64,000 nucleotides of DNA, from contig JADLSH010000014.1 in NCBI GenBank assembly GCA_016169945.1, positions 62,001-126,000 on the forward strand. The letters are read 5' to 3'. Made by a program: the position numbers and the translations under genes. Origin of the DNA: Trachythela sp. YZ-2020 (Eukaryota > Cnidaria > Anthozoa > Malacalcyonacea > Clavulariidae). The notes below the pieces were generated by a model. The model ran no database searches and was not told the DNA's origin. It worked only from the letters and a program-made list of their open reading frames with translations. Below, piece after piece: positions 44,347-55,817 of the stretch (within the stretch, counting starts at the first letter, position 1; every line of letters starts with the position of its first letter).

Positions 44347-46562
44347 AATTATTATACAGGATTAAACACTTCAGTATGAGATAAACTACTTACTGCTATC
44401 AATGTGTGTCCTGTTCATCCAAAAATACTATATCAGTTCATTAATTATAACTATGCTAAAAGTTTCCGAAAAGTTAAAAGTTTAAAAATCTTATTTAGAA
44501 TATAGAATATATATGTATACTCATACAAGTAATTACATCATTTTAGATAAAAGAGTTTTAAAACTAAAAAAGGTGTCCTGTTTCCTAAGCTCACGCGGCA
44601 GCTCATTGTAAAGCTTTGCACCGTAAAAATGAAATCCCTTTCTTTCGAACTCCAATTTCACTTTGGGTAATGAAAGGAGAATGTCGCGATTCCTGGTATC
44701 CCTACTGTGTTCATTTAGTTTAAAATATTCATTAAAAATTTCACAGTTCATATTCTCAAGACATCGACGCACAAAGAGGCAGTTTTTAATTCGAATGGCC
44801 TTTCCGATTTCGCACTGTGTCACCTCAGAGTTACCGATGATGTGGGTTGCTCTGGTTAATTGAGATGGATGCCAACCTTTTGGACTTTGTGGTGTTAAGA
44901 CCCGCATGTAGTTGACAACCATATGTTACAAGCGGAACGATCATCGTGGAGTATATCAGCTCCGCTGCAGATTTGGTCAAAAAAGCTCGAATTTTTGACA
45001 TAAGCTTCAAATATTGAGTAGCTTTCTTGTACTTATAGTCAAAGTCCTCGTTCATCAAAAGTGATGCATCAATAATATTTCCAAGAAATTTATATTGCCT
45101 CACGACATTGATTGGCTCATTGCGGTATCGAAGTAGAAGGCCATTATCTGCTTTAGAAAGTCGGCCAGCAGTCCTGAGAAGCATTGCTTCCGTTTTCCCT
45201 TTCTTTAAGTTTAGTAATAGTTCATTCTCATAACAATAGGTTGAGATATTCTCAAGATCCTCGTTTAGTAACTTCGATATGATATCGACGTCCTGATGAG
45301 CGAGAAAACATATGGTATCATCAGCGTATTGGATTACTTGAGAATGACGTAGATGCTCTTCAAAATCATTAAAGAACAAGTTGAACAATAGTGGCCCTAA
45401 AATCGTTCCTTGAGGTACTCCACTGAAGAGAGGTTTCTCTTGAGATAATGTACTGTTAATATCTACAATTTGCGTTCTCTGGAATAAATAACTTGAAAAC
45501 CAGTCCAACTCACCACCTTGAATCCAATATGCAGCCATTTTGGTGAGAAGGTTTCCATGGTTGATGGTATCAAAGGCACGACTCAGGTCAAGGAAAACAG
45601 CACCTACTAACTTTCCTTCTCCTGCCGCTTGATGAATCTTGTCACAGACCAGTATTGCTGCCATTTCGGTAGATCGTTTCGACCTGAAGCCAAATTGTTT
45701 ATTCGAGAGTAGGCAATTACTTTCTAAATATGATGATAGCTGCATATGGACAGCTTTTTCCAGAATTTTGGATACGGCAGGCAATATAGAAATTGGGCGA
45801 TATTTCTCAGGAGACGATGTCGGGCCAGATTTGTGGATTGGAACTACTCTTGCTTGTTTCCATACAGTGGGCACATTACCAGTTTGAAAGGAGAGGTTGA
45901 TGATGTGACATAATGGTTTTTAAATAACCTCTGCAGTATCTTTCAGTAGTGAAGGTGGCAGATTGTCAAAGCCAGAAGCTTTTGATCTCTTTAGTGCTTT
46001 TAATTGATTCCTCACAAAAGTCACAGAAACATAATGAAAACAGAAGATCTTATCAGTTCGGTTTATAGGGACTGGTATGTTTCTCCATATGAGATCTCGA
46101 AGTGGCATGGATTTCCGTTTTAAGTTCTGACCAACAGAAGCAAACCAGTCACTAAATACTGTTGCAAGTTCTTGGTTGTTCAGGGTATTTGGAGTTGATG
46201 ATTTTGTTTTAACTGGAAAGATAGCCTTTATGGTTTTCCAAAACTTTTTAGGTGAGAATTCGTTATCATCGAGTTGATTCTTATGATATCGTGATTTGGA
46301 ATTACGAAGGAGATTGTTGCATTGATTTCTAAGTCTTTTGTAATTCAACCGGTCTTCTTCATCATGAGTCTTTCGGAATTTTCGAAGTAATTTATCACGT
46401 TCATTCATTTTTGCTTTGATTTCAGCATCAAGCCAAGGACAAACACGACCTTTGACTTTTTTGGTGATGAGTGGTGCATGGGTATCGAAAACCGTTCCAA
46501 GGATGTTATTGAATACCTTAACACATTCATTTATGTCGTTGGTATTGAACATTTCGAGTTGT
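44299..46562 (-). mobile_element. 5'-truncated non-LTR retrotransposon inserted in Gypsy gag
   Basis: On the - strand it begins at about 46562, between the endonuclease and RT regions (KQLEMFNTNDINECV, RVCPWLDAEIKAKMNERDKL). It has RT motifs SGFDNLPPSLLK, RPISILPAVSKIL, FLDLSRAFDTINH, GVPQGTILGP and QYADDT (45350-45375 region), and ends in a (TAA)n tail. One in-frame stop at about 45918 and one frameshift near 44870 are visible. The family differs from the elements at 10904 and 18075 (YADD, not FVDD/YVDD; a different 3' microsatellite). The endonuclease is missing, so the copy could not have been autonomous. Confidence 0.85.
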
Positions 46563-46801
46563 TTAAACATTTCTCTGACTCGCTGGCCTGCTTGGTAAAG
46601 CAATAATGCTCGTTTTCGTTTCGGACCTGTTATGCCGCTTGTTATATTGAACATCTCAAAGTCATCAATCAAATTATTCCAACGGACACCCAGACTAGAT
46701 CCTACTTCCGCGTCAGGGTTGAATTCTGGCATCGGTTGTATTGACACGGCCTGTGTCATTTGAATTATTTGTTGAGCTCCGTCATCTTCTTCCGATCCCA
46801 T
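46563..46801 (-). pseudogene. Gypsy gag N-terminus
   Basis: ATG at 46799-46801 follows the TTGGCGACGAGG stretch. It reads MGSEEDDGAQ ... SSLGVRWNNLIDDFEMF and RALLLYQAGQRVREMF, the conserved N-terminus of cnidarian Gypsy gag proteins. At about 46562 the frame runs by chance straight into the non-LTR protein without a stop, giving a chimeric 297-codon ORF (46813-45920). Confidence 0.8.
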
Positions 46802-46816
46802 CCTCGTCGCCAATAT

Positions 46817-47262
46817 AATGTTTCTACACGATGTATTACTTAAGGTGGTCTTCCACTCAAATTTTAAAAGAAAATCGTATTTTGAAATTAGCCATATTAT
46901 GCATCGTTAATGATCCCTTTTTCGTTTTCTGGTGTTAATTTTTCTATTTGTTTGGCGGAAAATGGGTAAATAGGGGAAAATAGCAGCTTGTTTGAAATTT
47001 TGTCCCGTAGCAACCACCATAGCAACGACATGTTATTGGAAAATCGCGAGCATCGGAGCATTTACCAAAAAGTTTTTTCTCCAAATGAGTACCCACCTAC
47101 CCCTCCCTAGCTATATAGTGATTTTAAACGATTTTATTTCAAATTACACGAAGAACAAGTAGGTTATATTTAGGCGGGAGAGGCGTTATAATGGCGTGAA
47201 AGCAAATTGTTTTCACGCTATATATTTTGTATAATTACGTTTCCACTTCAAGGCTTTGACTG
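46817..47262. other. No gene recognised; expected position of the Gypsy 5' LTR
   Basis: The 30 bases next to the primer-binding-like site do not clearly match the 37775-37907 LTR. From about 46850 (TTAAGGTGGTCTTCCACTC) the sequence looks like the start of another repeat. Nothing coding. Confidence 0.4.
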
Positions 47263-47268
47263 ATTGAG

Positions 47269-49148
47269 TATGGCGCGTTTTTAAGGTCAAAATGCAATAG
47301 TTACAAGTCGAGCGTCAATGGTTTAAATCGATCAACACTTGCTCGAAACGAACAGAGCGATATTCAAATCGAACAGTCAAATCGCCACCAATGGTTTAAA
47401 TCAATCAACACTTGTTCGAAACGAACAGACCGATATACAAATCAAATCAAATCGAATCGATCAATGCATATTAAAATCGAGCATACGTTATTCGAATCGA
47501 TCGTCAAACTTGCAGCGAGCAGTGTCTCCACCTTTTTGAAACGTAACTTCCATTGCCGCTTTCCAAATGATATTTTCGTCTAAAAATTTCCTTGAATTTC
47601 GAATTTACTTCCTTTTCCCCTTACGTCTAAATTTCCTTCAAAATATTATCCAATGTCAATATACGCGGGCTCGGTGCTTTCCACAATTCTCACACGTGCG
47701 CGCCTATACAAACTACAAAGTACAAAGTTATTCTATATTCTAACAAACATAATCTTGATTGATATTGTTGTGCCTCTAAACCTTTTGTGTTTTCGTTTCG
47801 CGTTGGCTCTTTTGCTGTTGAAATAAATCCAAAATTTTCACGTGAATTTCTATAAAAACGGGTCTTCGAAGATCGCCTCTGGTTCGCGGAATGACATAGC
47901 TAGCCGTATTTATGGTATATTAATTTTGACATTTCGAGCGAAAGCCCTTTGTGAGTCAGAGCGTTTCCAGGAGGACCAGGCAAAAAAGGCATTTGTTCGA
48001 AGCAGTGCCATTGGGCAAGAATACAGCCAACGCCAAACGGCAACAGCACTGAGTCAGTATTAACGATATGTAATTTATTAACACCCATATATTAAAGGGG
48101 CATGCACCCAACCCAATTTTTTTAATTTGCTTTGTCTCACCCCTGAGGCGGGCCCTGACAAGGAAATGAACATTTATAGGAGCCTCCCTTGACGAGTAAT
48201 TAAGCGTAAAATAACAAAGAAGATAGCACCAGAACGCATCGTAGCTTAATGGTTAATATAATAGGTATTAGATTTGGGGGGCTACGGAAATACAATATAA
48301 TCCATATAAAGACATTGTAACTTAAAATTCCAAGCAATGGTCTATATTATGCACCAGCCGATGTAACCGTCCCCCCTATATTGACAGCGGATACTATTTT
48401 GAAGGAAATTTAGACGTAAGGAACGTAAGGAAAAAAGGAAGTAAATTCGAAATTCAAGGAAATTTTTAGACGAAAATTTCATTTGGAAAGCGGTAATGGA
48501 AGTTACGTTTCAAAAAGGTGGAAACACTGCTCGCTGCAAGTTTGATGCAGTGAGCTCCATATATATCTGGAGTAAGAACTTCTAATGTTCGGCCAATAGG
48601 CCAAGTGAAGCCAAGATGGCGGCAATTGAAGGTCATAAACAGTTTTCATACCATTTTTTCCTGCTAATTCCAGTTGTTTCTAACAGATCGCATCGCTAAT
48701 CAAGTTATTAGTTCATAAAATCATGATGTTATTGTTTAAATCGGAGTAAAAACACGAAATTTCGGCACACTCCTTGCCGGCTTGTGCAAACCGCGCGGTC
48801 GAAAACAATAGAAAGGGATTGGCACTGGATGTCAATTTCCGCCATCTTTGGCTTCACTTTTTGGACATAAGTTCTCACTCCAGATATATATATATATAGA
48901 GCTCACTGGTTTGATGATCGATTCGAGTTACGTATGCTCGATTTGAATATGCATTGAACGATTCGATTTGATTTGATTTGTATATCGGTCTGTTCGTTTC
49001 GAACAAGTGTTGATCGATTTAAACCATTGATGGCGATTTGACTGTTCGATTTGTAGTCGCTCTGTCCGTTTCGAGCAAGTGTTGATCGATTTAAACCATT
49101 GACGCTCGACTTGTAACTATTGAATTTTGACCGTAAAAACGCGCCATA
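47269..49148. mobile_element. Foldback element with about 380-bp arms, 6-bp target duplication
   Basis: Arms about 47269-47650 and about 48395-49148 (the latter enlarged by a MITE) are reverse complements. Ends are TATGGCGCGTTTTT and complement, flanked by ATTGAG at 47263-47268 and 49149-49154. Each arm has two direct copies of a roughly 70-bp unit (ATGGTTTAAATCGATCAACA ... CGAACAG). The central unique part (about 47650-48395) includes a degenerate copy of the hammerhead-like motif (near 47936-47970) and no gene. ORFs in the arms (47339, 48903) are mirror translations. Confidence 0.8.
48548..48908. mobile_element. hAT-type MITE with perfect 8-bp duplication
   Basis: Ends CAGTGAGCTC and its complement, followed by an (AT)n and CTGGAGT box. 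Perfect target duplication GTTTGATG at 48540-48547 and 48909-48916. The empty site is visible in the opposite arm of the host foldback near 47510 (complement reads AAGTTTGACGATCG). 361 bp, non-coding. Confidence 0.9.
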
Positions 49149-49154
49149 ATTGAG

Positions 49155-50284
49155 GACGTCATGTAAAGTCCGACGAAAATCGATCTGCCATAACCTTTCA
49201 AAGAACCGAAGGATTAAACATTGGTGTCTTTTTAAAGACGGCAACGGCGGAGGTCACAGCTGGGAACCAAACTTAGATGTTGAAATAGTACGTGTTAAAC
49301 ATTTTTGAAAAAATCTAGCATAGCATTTTCATGATATATATGCCTACCTCTCCCGTTTAGGATATGTTTGGGTATGTGATTTCAACCCCGAATTAGTCAA
49401 CGTATATTTTGTTGCATATGAAAATATAGGGGAGTTCCATGTCCAATTTTTCCTTTGTGAATATCAAGAAAACGAAGGACAAACGTATTCAAATGGGTCA
49501 TTCTAGCTGCTGTTTGCCTTTCTTTGGTTAGTAATGTGTACTCAATATTATTGCAAAACGCTATTCGAAACTATAAACTTGATTTTATCAAAACAGCTCA
49601 AAACGTAAGAGTAAGAAAGAATAAGCAAAAGCAAGGAGAGACATATGCAGCTGGATCATTTTAAACTTTCCAGATGCCTATTCAAGTCTTCAAATTAGGA
49701 TAGTTTGTCGAAAATATACCTAAGGATATTTTACACTTAATTCTCCCAAATTGTCAATTCACGAGACGTTAAAAACTCTCCTGGGTTTACTATTTATGCA
49801 ATCAAGGTGAAATTTTCAGCATTTACTCATTATTATTAAACCTTTGACGTGAACCTATGAATACTATGTGTAAGTTATACACGCCACATGCCAACCCTAT
49901 TAATGAACTGAACATGCCCATATTTTCATTCAACTATAAACACAAGTAAAATTTATACACTCTATGCCTTTAGCTGAGTATTTGTTTAGGTTCACGACAT
50001 AGATAGGTCTATTTTGTATCCCATTAAAGCTGTTTGGGAGATCATTCGTAGTTTACTTTGGCTCCTATCATTTGTGGAGCAAACACCATATTTTACTCCA
50101 TAGGGGGTCATATCTTGGTTACTATGGCAACAAAAAATGTATAAGCGAGTGATTTTGTGTCAGCTACCCATATTCTATAATATTAGAGTAAAAAATGAAG
50201 AAAAAGTATTAAATTAGGGAAAAAAGTTTTCAACGTATAAGACCACTAGTATAAATATATAATTTTACAACAACCCAAAACTTA
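49155..50284. other. No gene recognised
   Basis: AT-rich intron-like sequence. No ORF or repeat that I can support. Confidence 0.5.
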
Positions 50285-50410
50285 TGTAATGTGCTCCCCT
50301 AAGCAAATCCCTTTTGTCCCATGTGTTTCTCGCTATTGTCCAATCAGAATGTTAGTTTCTGATCACGCGACGTTACGTGTTCAAACAGAATATAAATATT
50401 TACAGTCTAC
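50285..50410. repeat. Second copy of the 133-bp Gypsy LTR-like sequence
   Basis: Close match to 37775-37900 (TGTAATGTGCT...ATATTTACAGTCTAC) in the same orientation. The last 7 bases and the polypurine tract are absent. It may be a solo LTR or a displaced 5' LTR of the Gypsy element. No target duplication was seen. Confidence 0.55.
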
Positions 50411-50779
50411 TACACCGCTGTGATCAGGTGCTAAGGTCACTTATTCACAATTTTTAATAATTATTATAATTTACATGTTTTGGAACAGTATTTTGTATTG
50501 ATCTGTACAAAATCAATATAGAATCAAAATGTTCTTACGTCAAACTTAAAAAATCACATAGGAAATGAATTTTTTAGTTCATCTAATCTTGTTCTTTTGG
50601 GCTTTCTTTGTTTTTTTTTAATTATTTGCGCAACTGCACAATGACTTCGTTGCCCTACAAGACCTTTGATTGCCCTACCAATGTATTTTGGGGGGTTGTG
50701 TCACAACCCCCATACCCTCCGACCCATTAAGTTTCGCCCCTGCGTTCAAAACTACTAAATTATTGCAGAAAATAATGAT
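50411..50779. other. No gene; fragment of hAT-type MITE end
   Basis: GTTTCGCCCCTG at about 50729-50740 is the same terminal sequence as the MITE at 23341. The opposite end was not found. A small palindrome (GGGGGTTGTG/CACAACCCCC) lies at about 50690-50712. Confidence 0.4.
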
Positions 50780-51260
50780 ATTTTTCCTCAGAGAAAACCA
50801 GGTTTAATATTATTGATATTTTTGCGCGCTTTTCTGGTTAAGTAAATGAATACAAATTAGGCGCGGGTCGCAGGTCACCATAGACAGGCGCTGGTTCAAC
50901 AAGTGATGCGGGTTCGACAAAACATGCGCGGGTAAAACCTCCGATGGCTTGCGCGGGTAACTAATTCAGTGACGCGGGTAATCAATGCCTGGGCGGGGAT
51001 ACGTTTATCATAGACCTTGATAATTAAGCCTTTTGTGATGGGCTTTTTGTTATTACGGGAGATCTAAAGTCGCATCGCAGCTTCTTATATATACTGTATA
51101 CTCGAGGGATGACGTCATCGGCAAACATGGTGGATATATTCTTGTGGAAAAGTTACAGTCATCCCATATGCTACGCTTCTGGGTATCCTTCTCATAGCAA
51201 TCGCATGGTATAGAACATACACTGATGAGTATAGAACATACAGCATGATTTTAAACCTAC
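50780..51260. repeat. GCGGGT-rich repeat, copy in + orientation
   Basis: About 470 bp matching 62955-63385 in the opposite orientation. Shared landmarks are AAAACCAGGTTTAAT, several GCGCGGGTAA boxes, GATGACGTCATCGGCAAAC and GCTACGCTTCTGGGTATCCT. A diverged third copy lies at about 62030-62250. It ends where copy 2 of the intragenic duplication begins. Confidence 0.8.
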
Positions 51261-51393
51261 TCTCCAACCGCCCCATAAACAAGTCGTCATACATACATCC
51301 TAGAATACACACAAATTTAACATATTATAGGTTTTCACAACCATAAAGAAGTTACACTGAAGAAAACATCCTATATATACGCCAGGTTAGCAG

Positions 51394-51800
51394 ATGTATT
51401 CGGATCCTGAATTACCAAGGAAGAGAAATGAATACACCAGCAAAGTAGGAAGTGGGAAAAGGAGCACAGTGGCAGCTTCAAACCTGAAACACCAGAAGAC
51501 TTCTTTATTACGTTACATCTATTACAAAGCCCTTGATGTGATTGTATTAGCGATTAACGAACGTTTTGAAAAGCCCACTTCTAAAGCTTAATTTGCGTAA
51601 TTACAAGCTCCACTTTTAAGAGCTTCAAAAACAGAAGCCATTTCCCTTGAGTTAGCTTAATGTGAAGGAGTTGTACTCCGAGGATAAAAAAGAAGAGTTA
51701 CCTCTCTTACAACTAGAAATATTCAAAGTACTCGCGAAGGAGAAAAACCTAAAATGTTTTGCTGAAGTCCTAGACGCCATGAAAAGTGTGGACCGCAACG
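51394..51800 (+). pseudogene. hAT transposase remnant, copy 2
   Basis: The open part 51394-51591 reads ELPRKRNEYTSKVGSGKRST, then YIYYKALDVIVLAINERFEK, a segment typical of ZMYM1/DUF4371-type hAT transposases. After a stop it continues with EDKKEELPLLQLEIFKVLAK and CFAEVLDAMKSVDRNV up to 51800. The dimerisation domain present in copy 1 is deleted here. Not functional. Confidence 0.7.
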
Positions 51801-52000
51801 TGGTCAATCTAGTTATATAACTCTGGATGAAAGTTTCACACTTTGTTGTATTGTATCAAATTTCTATCTTTTTAGCATCTATTGTAAATTAGTTATGAAA
51901 AACCTGTTGGGATAACTAATGGCTATTCTATGTATGTGTATTCATGTATGCAATAATATTATTCGAAATCTTCTAATTTCTCTTTCAATATTTTATTTAG

Positions 52001-52123
52001 ATATCGATGAATGCTTGTCATCCCCATGTGATCTTACAATTTTTGTCTCCTGCAAGAACACCCTAGGTTCTTACAGATGTATGTGTAAGAAAGGGTTCCA
52101 TTTTGATGGAGTGACATGTATTG
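52001..52123 (+). CDS. Calcium-binding EGF exon (duplicate A, copy 2)
   Basis: Same length, phase and splice sites as 23112-23234. It reads DIDECLSSPCDLTIFVSCKN, then GSYRCMCKKGF and VTCIG. It keeps all six cysteines and the calcium-binding residues. Differences from copy 1 include amino-acid changes, but the frame is open, which argues that both are used. Confidence 0.88.
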
Positions 52124-52210
52124 GTACGTATTCTCGTATGTATTAGCAATGGTAACTAATTATCTTTTTTTCACCTTCTCAACATTTGTACTCATCCTCA
52201 CAGCTCCTGC

Positions 52211-52320
52211 TTTTTTGTGTCGATATTTCTTTCGAAAGTATGACACAGCGTGCGGCTGTAAGGATAATCTAACCGATGCATCCGAAAACGACGTATATAT
52301 TCGAATGCTATTTTCTGGTA
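52211..52320 (+). CDS. Candidate additional exon (weak)
   Basis: Between a CCTCACAG acceptor-like site (ending about 52204) and a TTTTCTG/GTAATA donor-like site the frame is open in phase 1-1. It reads APAFLCRYFFRKYDTACGCK and NDVYIRMLFSG. It is related to intron sequence at 23728-23820 (with the MITE at 23341 in its first part) and more distantly to 61900-61985. It matches no domain I know and may be conserved only because the intron was duplicated. Confidence 0.2.
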
Positions 52321-54159
52321 ATATACCTGATTGGTATTATAGAATAGTTTTATCGCGGTTTCAAATTTTTATATCTGGCTGGACATGCGAGTAATTATTT
52401 TAGTATATATGTCGTGAAGTTTTCTCATCGTACAGCTCCTGACATAGAATCAGAATATATTAGTCATGGAAGTTTTTGTTTACCTAACTTAATCAGGGAT
52501 GTAGCTATTTCAATGGGACTTCAGTCACGAGCATATATTTCAGTCGTATTGTATATACAACATAATTCACTACCATATTCTCTGCATAAAGTATATTTTT
52601 ACACGGCTTATTTATCGGTGCACGGGAAACCTTGAAAAAGGAAAATAGACAATGAGTAAATAACTGTATTCAAATCAGTAACTAGTATATAGCATTTAAT
52701 GCAGAGTCCAGTTCATAACTAAGCATGATAAAGCTGTTCTTTGGCCTCTTGTATACCTTATAACTATAGTATTCTTATCTACGTGAAATTATCTTTTCAA
52801 AACCTGGAATATATTGCATGCATGCAATGAATGTGGGAATTTTTAAGGAATGTTCTTTTTTTGCGAGTTGCGGATGGAAAAAGGAGCGGGTAATCAAATT
52901 TGGCATTGGCAAATGGCGCTGGTAATTTCCCTGGGTACTACTTAATTGGCTGTGGGAATTTTGGGTAAAAAGGGAAAATCGAATGATTTCAGTAATCCCA
53001 GGTATAATTTTTCATTAACTTTAATTTCAAAAGCATTGAGTCTTGTTTAACGTTAAGATTTACCGAAGGGCTCATGCTGGATTGAGAATGGAGGACCTTC
53101 CTTGAAAATTTGTGACATTCAATTCACTGGCTGTCAAAAAAATTCCGAACTTTAATTTCTCAGCATTGCCATGCACTTATAGATTAGTATCTTGTATGAT
53201 GATCTATATATTGCAGTAACCAATACACATAAAATCTGGTTTTAATATATTGCAATAAATCTAAATCAGCAGGCTCCATGATTGTAATTTGATTAAACAA
53301 TGACTGATTTAAATGGTTAACAAATATATTTCTCGCCCAAAATTTGATTAATTTAAGCTTATAAAACAAAATTGGGAAAGCTATTAAACACTGAAATTGA
53401 TAAAACATTTCTGAAAATTTTCGATGATCATGATGGACAATTCTCTCCTGACATTGACTTTGAACATTTATTGGGAAATACTTTTATTGACTACTAAGTA
53501 ATGGGGGTAAATCGGAGTGTTTTTTTAACGTGAAAAGTGCTAATACTTGGCAATCATTGTAGAAATTAGGTAAAAACATTTATATTACTGATAGGATTCA
53601 ACCAGCAAAGCAAGACTCGCTGCCATGTTGTTTCTTTCCACTTTGGTAAAAAATATTTCCTCTGATTTTCCTTTTCTTTCAAAACTTGTATCGATGAAAA
53701 TTCCCGAAAAATATATCCCAGCGAAACCCAGTATTTTATTGTAAAACATTTAGACATACATTTTTCCTTTTCATTCAAAATTTGCAGCCGGGTAAAATCC
53801 ATCGGCATCCGCGCCTTTACCTGTCATCAGAGACCCGCGCAAATTAAACTAACAAAACTGTCCCAATTTTAATTGTAAAACGGTAAAAAATCAGTGTTTT
53901 TACTTTGATCGTTAGAGTGATTGAGTCTCGTTTATTGAAATACCAATGCACCTTTTGTTGAAGTTTATTAAGATCTAAGCTTTTATGATTTAAAATTTGG
54001 TTCACCTGTACTTTTTTAATTTGTAGGAAATGTCTCGGCTTTTCAGAGAGTGTGTATTAACGTTTTCAGTAATATTAAAATAAATCACTTTCGCTCAATC
54101 ACTACAATGCTTCATACTAGATAGAGAACGTTATGAATTTTCTTTAAACGTTCTCTTAG

Positions 54160-54291
54160 ATGATGATGAATGCAAATCATCCCAGTACTGTGGTTGTAAA
54201 CGTTCAAAAAACGAAAAGTGCATCAATACCGAAGGATCTTGCAAATGTGAATGTCTTGAGGGGTTTGCCCGAAATGGGACAGAGTGCTTGG
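54160..54291 (+). CDS. Calcium-binding-like EGF exon (duplicate B, copy 2)
   Basis: 132 bp, phase 1-1, TTCTCTTAG acceptor and CTTGG/GTAAGT donor. It reads DDDECKSSQYCGCKRSKNEK, then CINTEGSCKCECLEGF and GTECLG. Nearly identical to 37572-37703; G to E in CKCEC and A to L and A to E changes further on. Confidence 0.87.
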
Positions 54292-54683
54292 GTAAGTAAT
54301 ATTCATATAATTGCCCTGCCAAAAACTATGATGCCCTGCAGCGCTATGAGAGCCTACGGAGCATTTTGGGTCAATTTTGTATATCTCTCCTCGTGCGCTA
54401 ACGTGTGGTATCAATGAATTCAGGTGGCGAAAAACAATTATAATACTTTCGTGCATTGGGAATTAAAAGTCAAAATCAAAATCCTTGAATAGCAGACATA
54501 TCAAATCTTGACTATTCATAGAACCCTATCATTAAAACAGTTTCTAGAAAGCAATATTGTCCTCGGACAGTCGCATCTATTCTTGCGTATTAATGGATCA
54601 AAGACAAAACTCAATTTTATGTGAAGGAATGTGGCGTATCGACTAAATGCCAATTAGTTGATAAAACGAGCAACATACCATTA

Positions 54684-55077
54684 AGCCTCTTACAGACGAG
54701 CAAGTTTTCTGTGACAAGTTTTTATATGACAAGTTTTATTTGCTCGTCTGTATACGCAACTTTGGCAATTTTTTCTATGACAAGTACACTTGTTCAAAAG
54801 CCAGCATGCTAGCTTTTGAACAAGTGTACTTGTCATAGTAAAATTTACCAAAGTACAAATTTTGCTCGTCTGTATGGGTCAACAAGGAAAACTTGTCAAA
54901 GTAATTTGAACACTTAGATACGGTTGGTCGGCCTTCTATTGCTGTATTAGCTATCATTGCGGTCAGAAAACCACAAAGTTGTCATATAAATTTTTTGTAC
55001 GTACACACGTGCAGTTGGCAAATAAAACTTGTCATATAAAAACTTGTCATAGAAAACTTGCTCGTCTGTAAGAGGCT
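54684..55077. mobile_element. Harbinger-like MITE with nested palindromes
   Basis: Terminal inverted repeats of about 60 bp start AGCCTCTTACAGACGAGCAA, flanked by TTA on both sides (54681-54683, 55078-55080), the TWA-type duplication of PIF/Harbinger elements. Inside, a second palindrome (TACACTTGTTCAAAAGC and complement, 54783-54831) has perfect arms of over 20 bp, and further ACAGACGAGCAA boxes occur internally. No coding capacity. Confidence 0.8.
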
Positions 55078-55080
55078 TTA

Positions 55081-55691
55081 CTAGCCTAAATGTACCTCAT
55101 GTACTATAGTTAATATATCACTATAGACTATATCTAAAATGATCAATATAATAATCAGTATATAATTGACTGTATTGATCTGAATATTTTCATAACTAAC
55201 TAGCTAGCTCGTCAAAATTGAAAGTTCTTCAAATTTTAGGCAGAAATAAGAGTTCTTACAAACGTGGTTAAAGCAAAATAGATAGAATGAAAGACAAGTA
55301 GACTGGTATATTATAGTTACCTTGCAGCAATAACACTAAATGTCGTAACCTTTACGATAATTGTTACAAATATTTATTCTAAAAATTGCTGTTTTTAAGA
55401 TACTTATTTAAGCTCCTAAATTACGTCGAAACAGTAAAATATGACAAATATGTACATTACTAAACTATGTAAAATAAGTACAAAAATTATAGATTAAGTT
55501 GCTATAAGGATGTCTAAACAGGAAGCAAGGACTAAAAGTTCAAAATAGATGGACACTTGAGTTCAGCCTAACGGAACCAGAACCAGAAACAGAGCTATAT
55601 AAATGTAATAAGTTTAATTGAAAATTGAATTGCTCAGAAATGGATTTCGATTCTCAAACATTTTCAAGATCCAATATACGCACACTTCTTG
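55081..55691. other. No gene recognised
   Basis: AT-rich intron sequence between the MITE and the nested palindromic elements. Confidence 0.5.
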
Positions 55692-55817
55692 CAATTGGGC
55701 GGTGGCGGCGGACATTTTGCCGAAAGACACTTTGCCGACAGACATTTTGCCGAAAGACATTTTGCCGAACGGACAGTTTGCCGACGGACATTTTGTCGAA
55801 CGGACACAGTAGTAGTG

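Larger units (their letters stand above)
37775..46816 (-). mobile_element. Ty3/Gypsy LTR retrotransposon, nested and degenerate
   Basis: Order on the - strand: primer-binding-like TTGGCGACGAGG (46802-46813), gag N-terminus, insertion of a non-LTR element, gag C-terminus with zinc knuckles, protease, RT, RNase H, insertion of a 2.6-kb DNA transposon, integrase, polypurine tract, LTR. This is the Gypsy domain order. Removing the two inserts leaves roughly 4.1 kb. The RT palm is interrupted by a frameshift near 42860 and gag by stops near 44200. The 5' LTR could not be identified to the right of 46816. Confidence 0.85.
51264..54305. repeat. Intragenic duplication, copy 2
   Basis: Compact copy of the unit described at 17978-37730: leader, hAT remnant, EGF exon A (52001), intron, EGF exon B (54160). 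Relative to copy 1 it has lost about 1 kb at the GTGGACCGCAACGTG junction (51801). It has gained about 215 bp at 52840-53060 and about 340 bp at 53535-53870, and keeps the empty sites of the copy-1 insertions. Confidence 0.85.
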
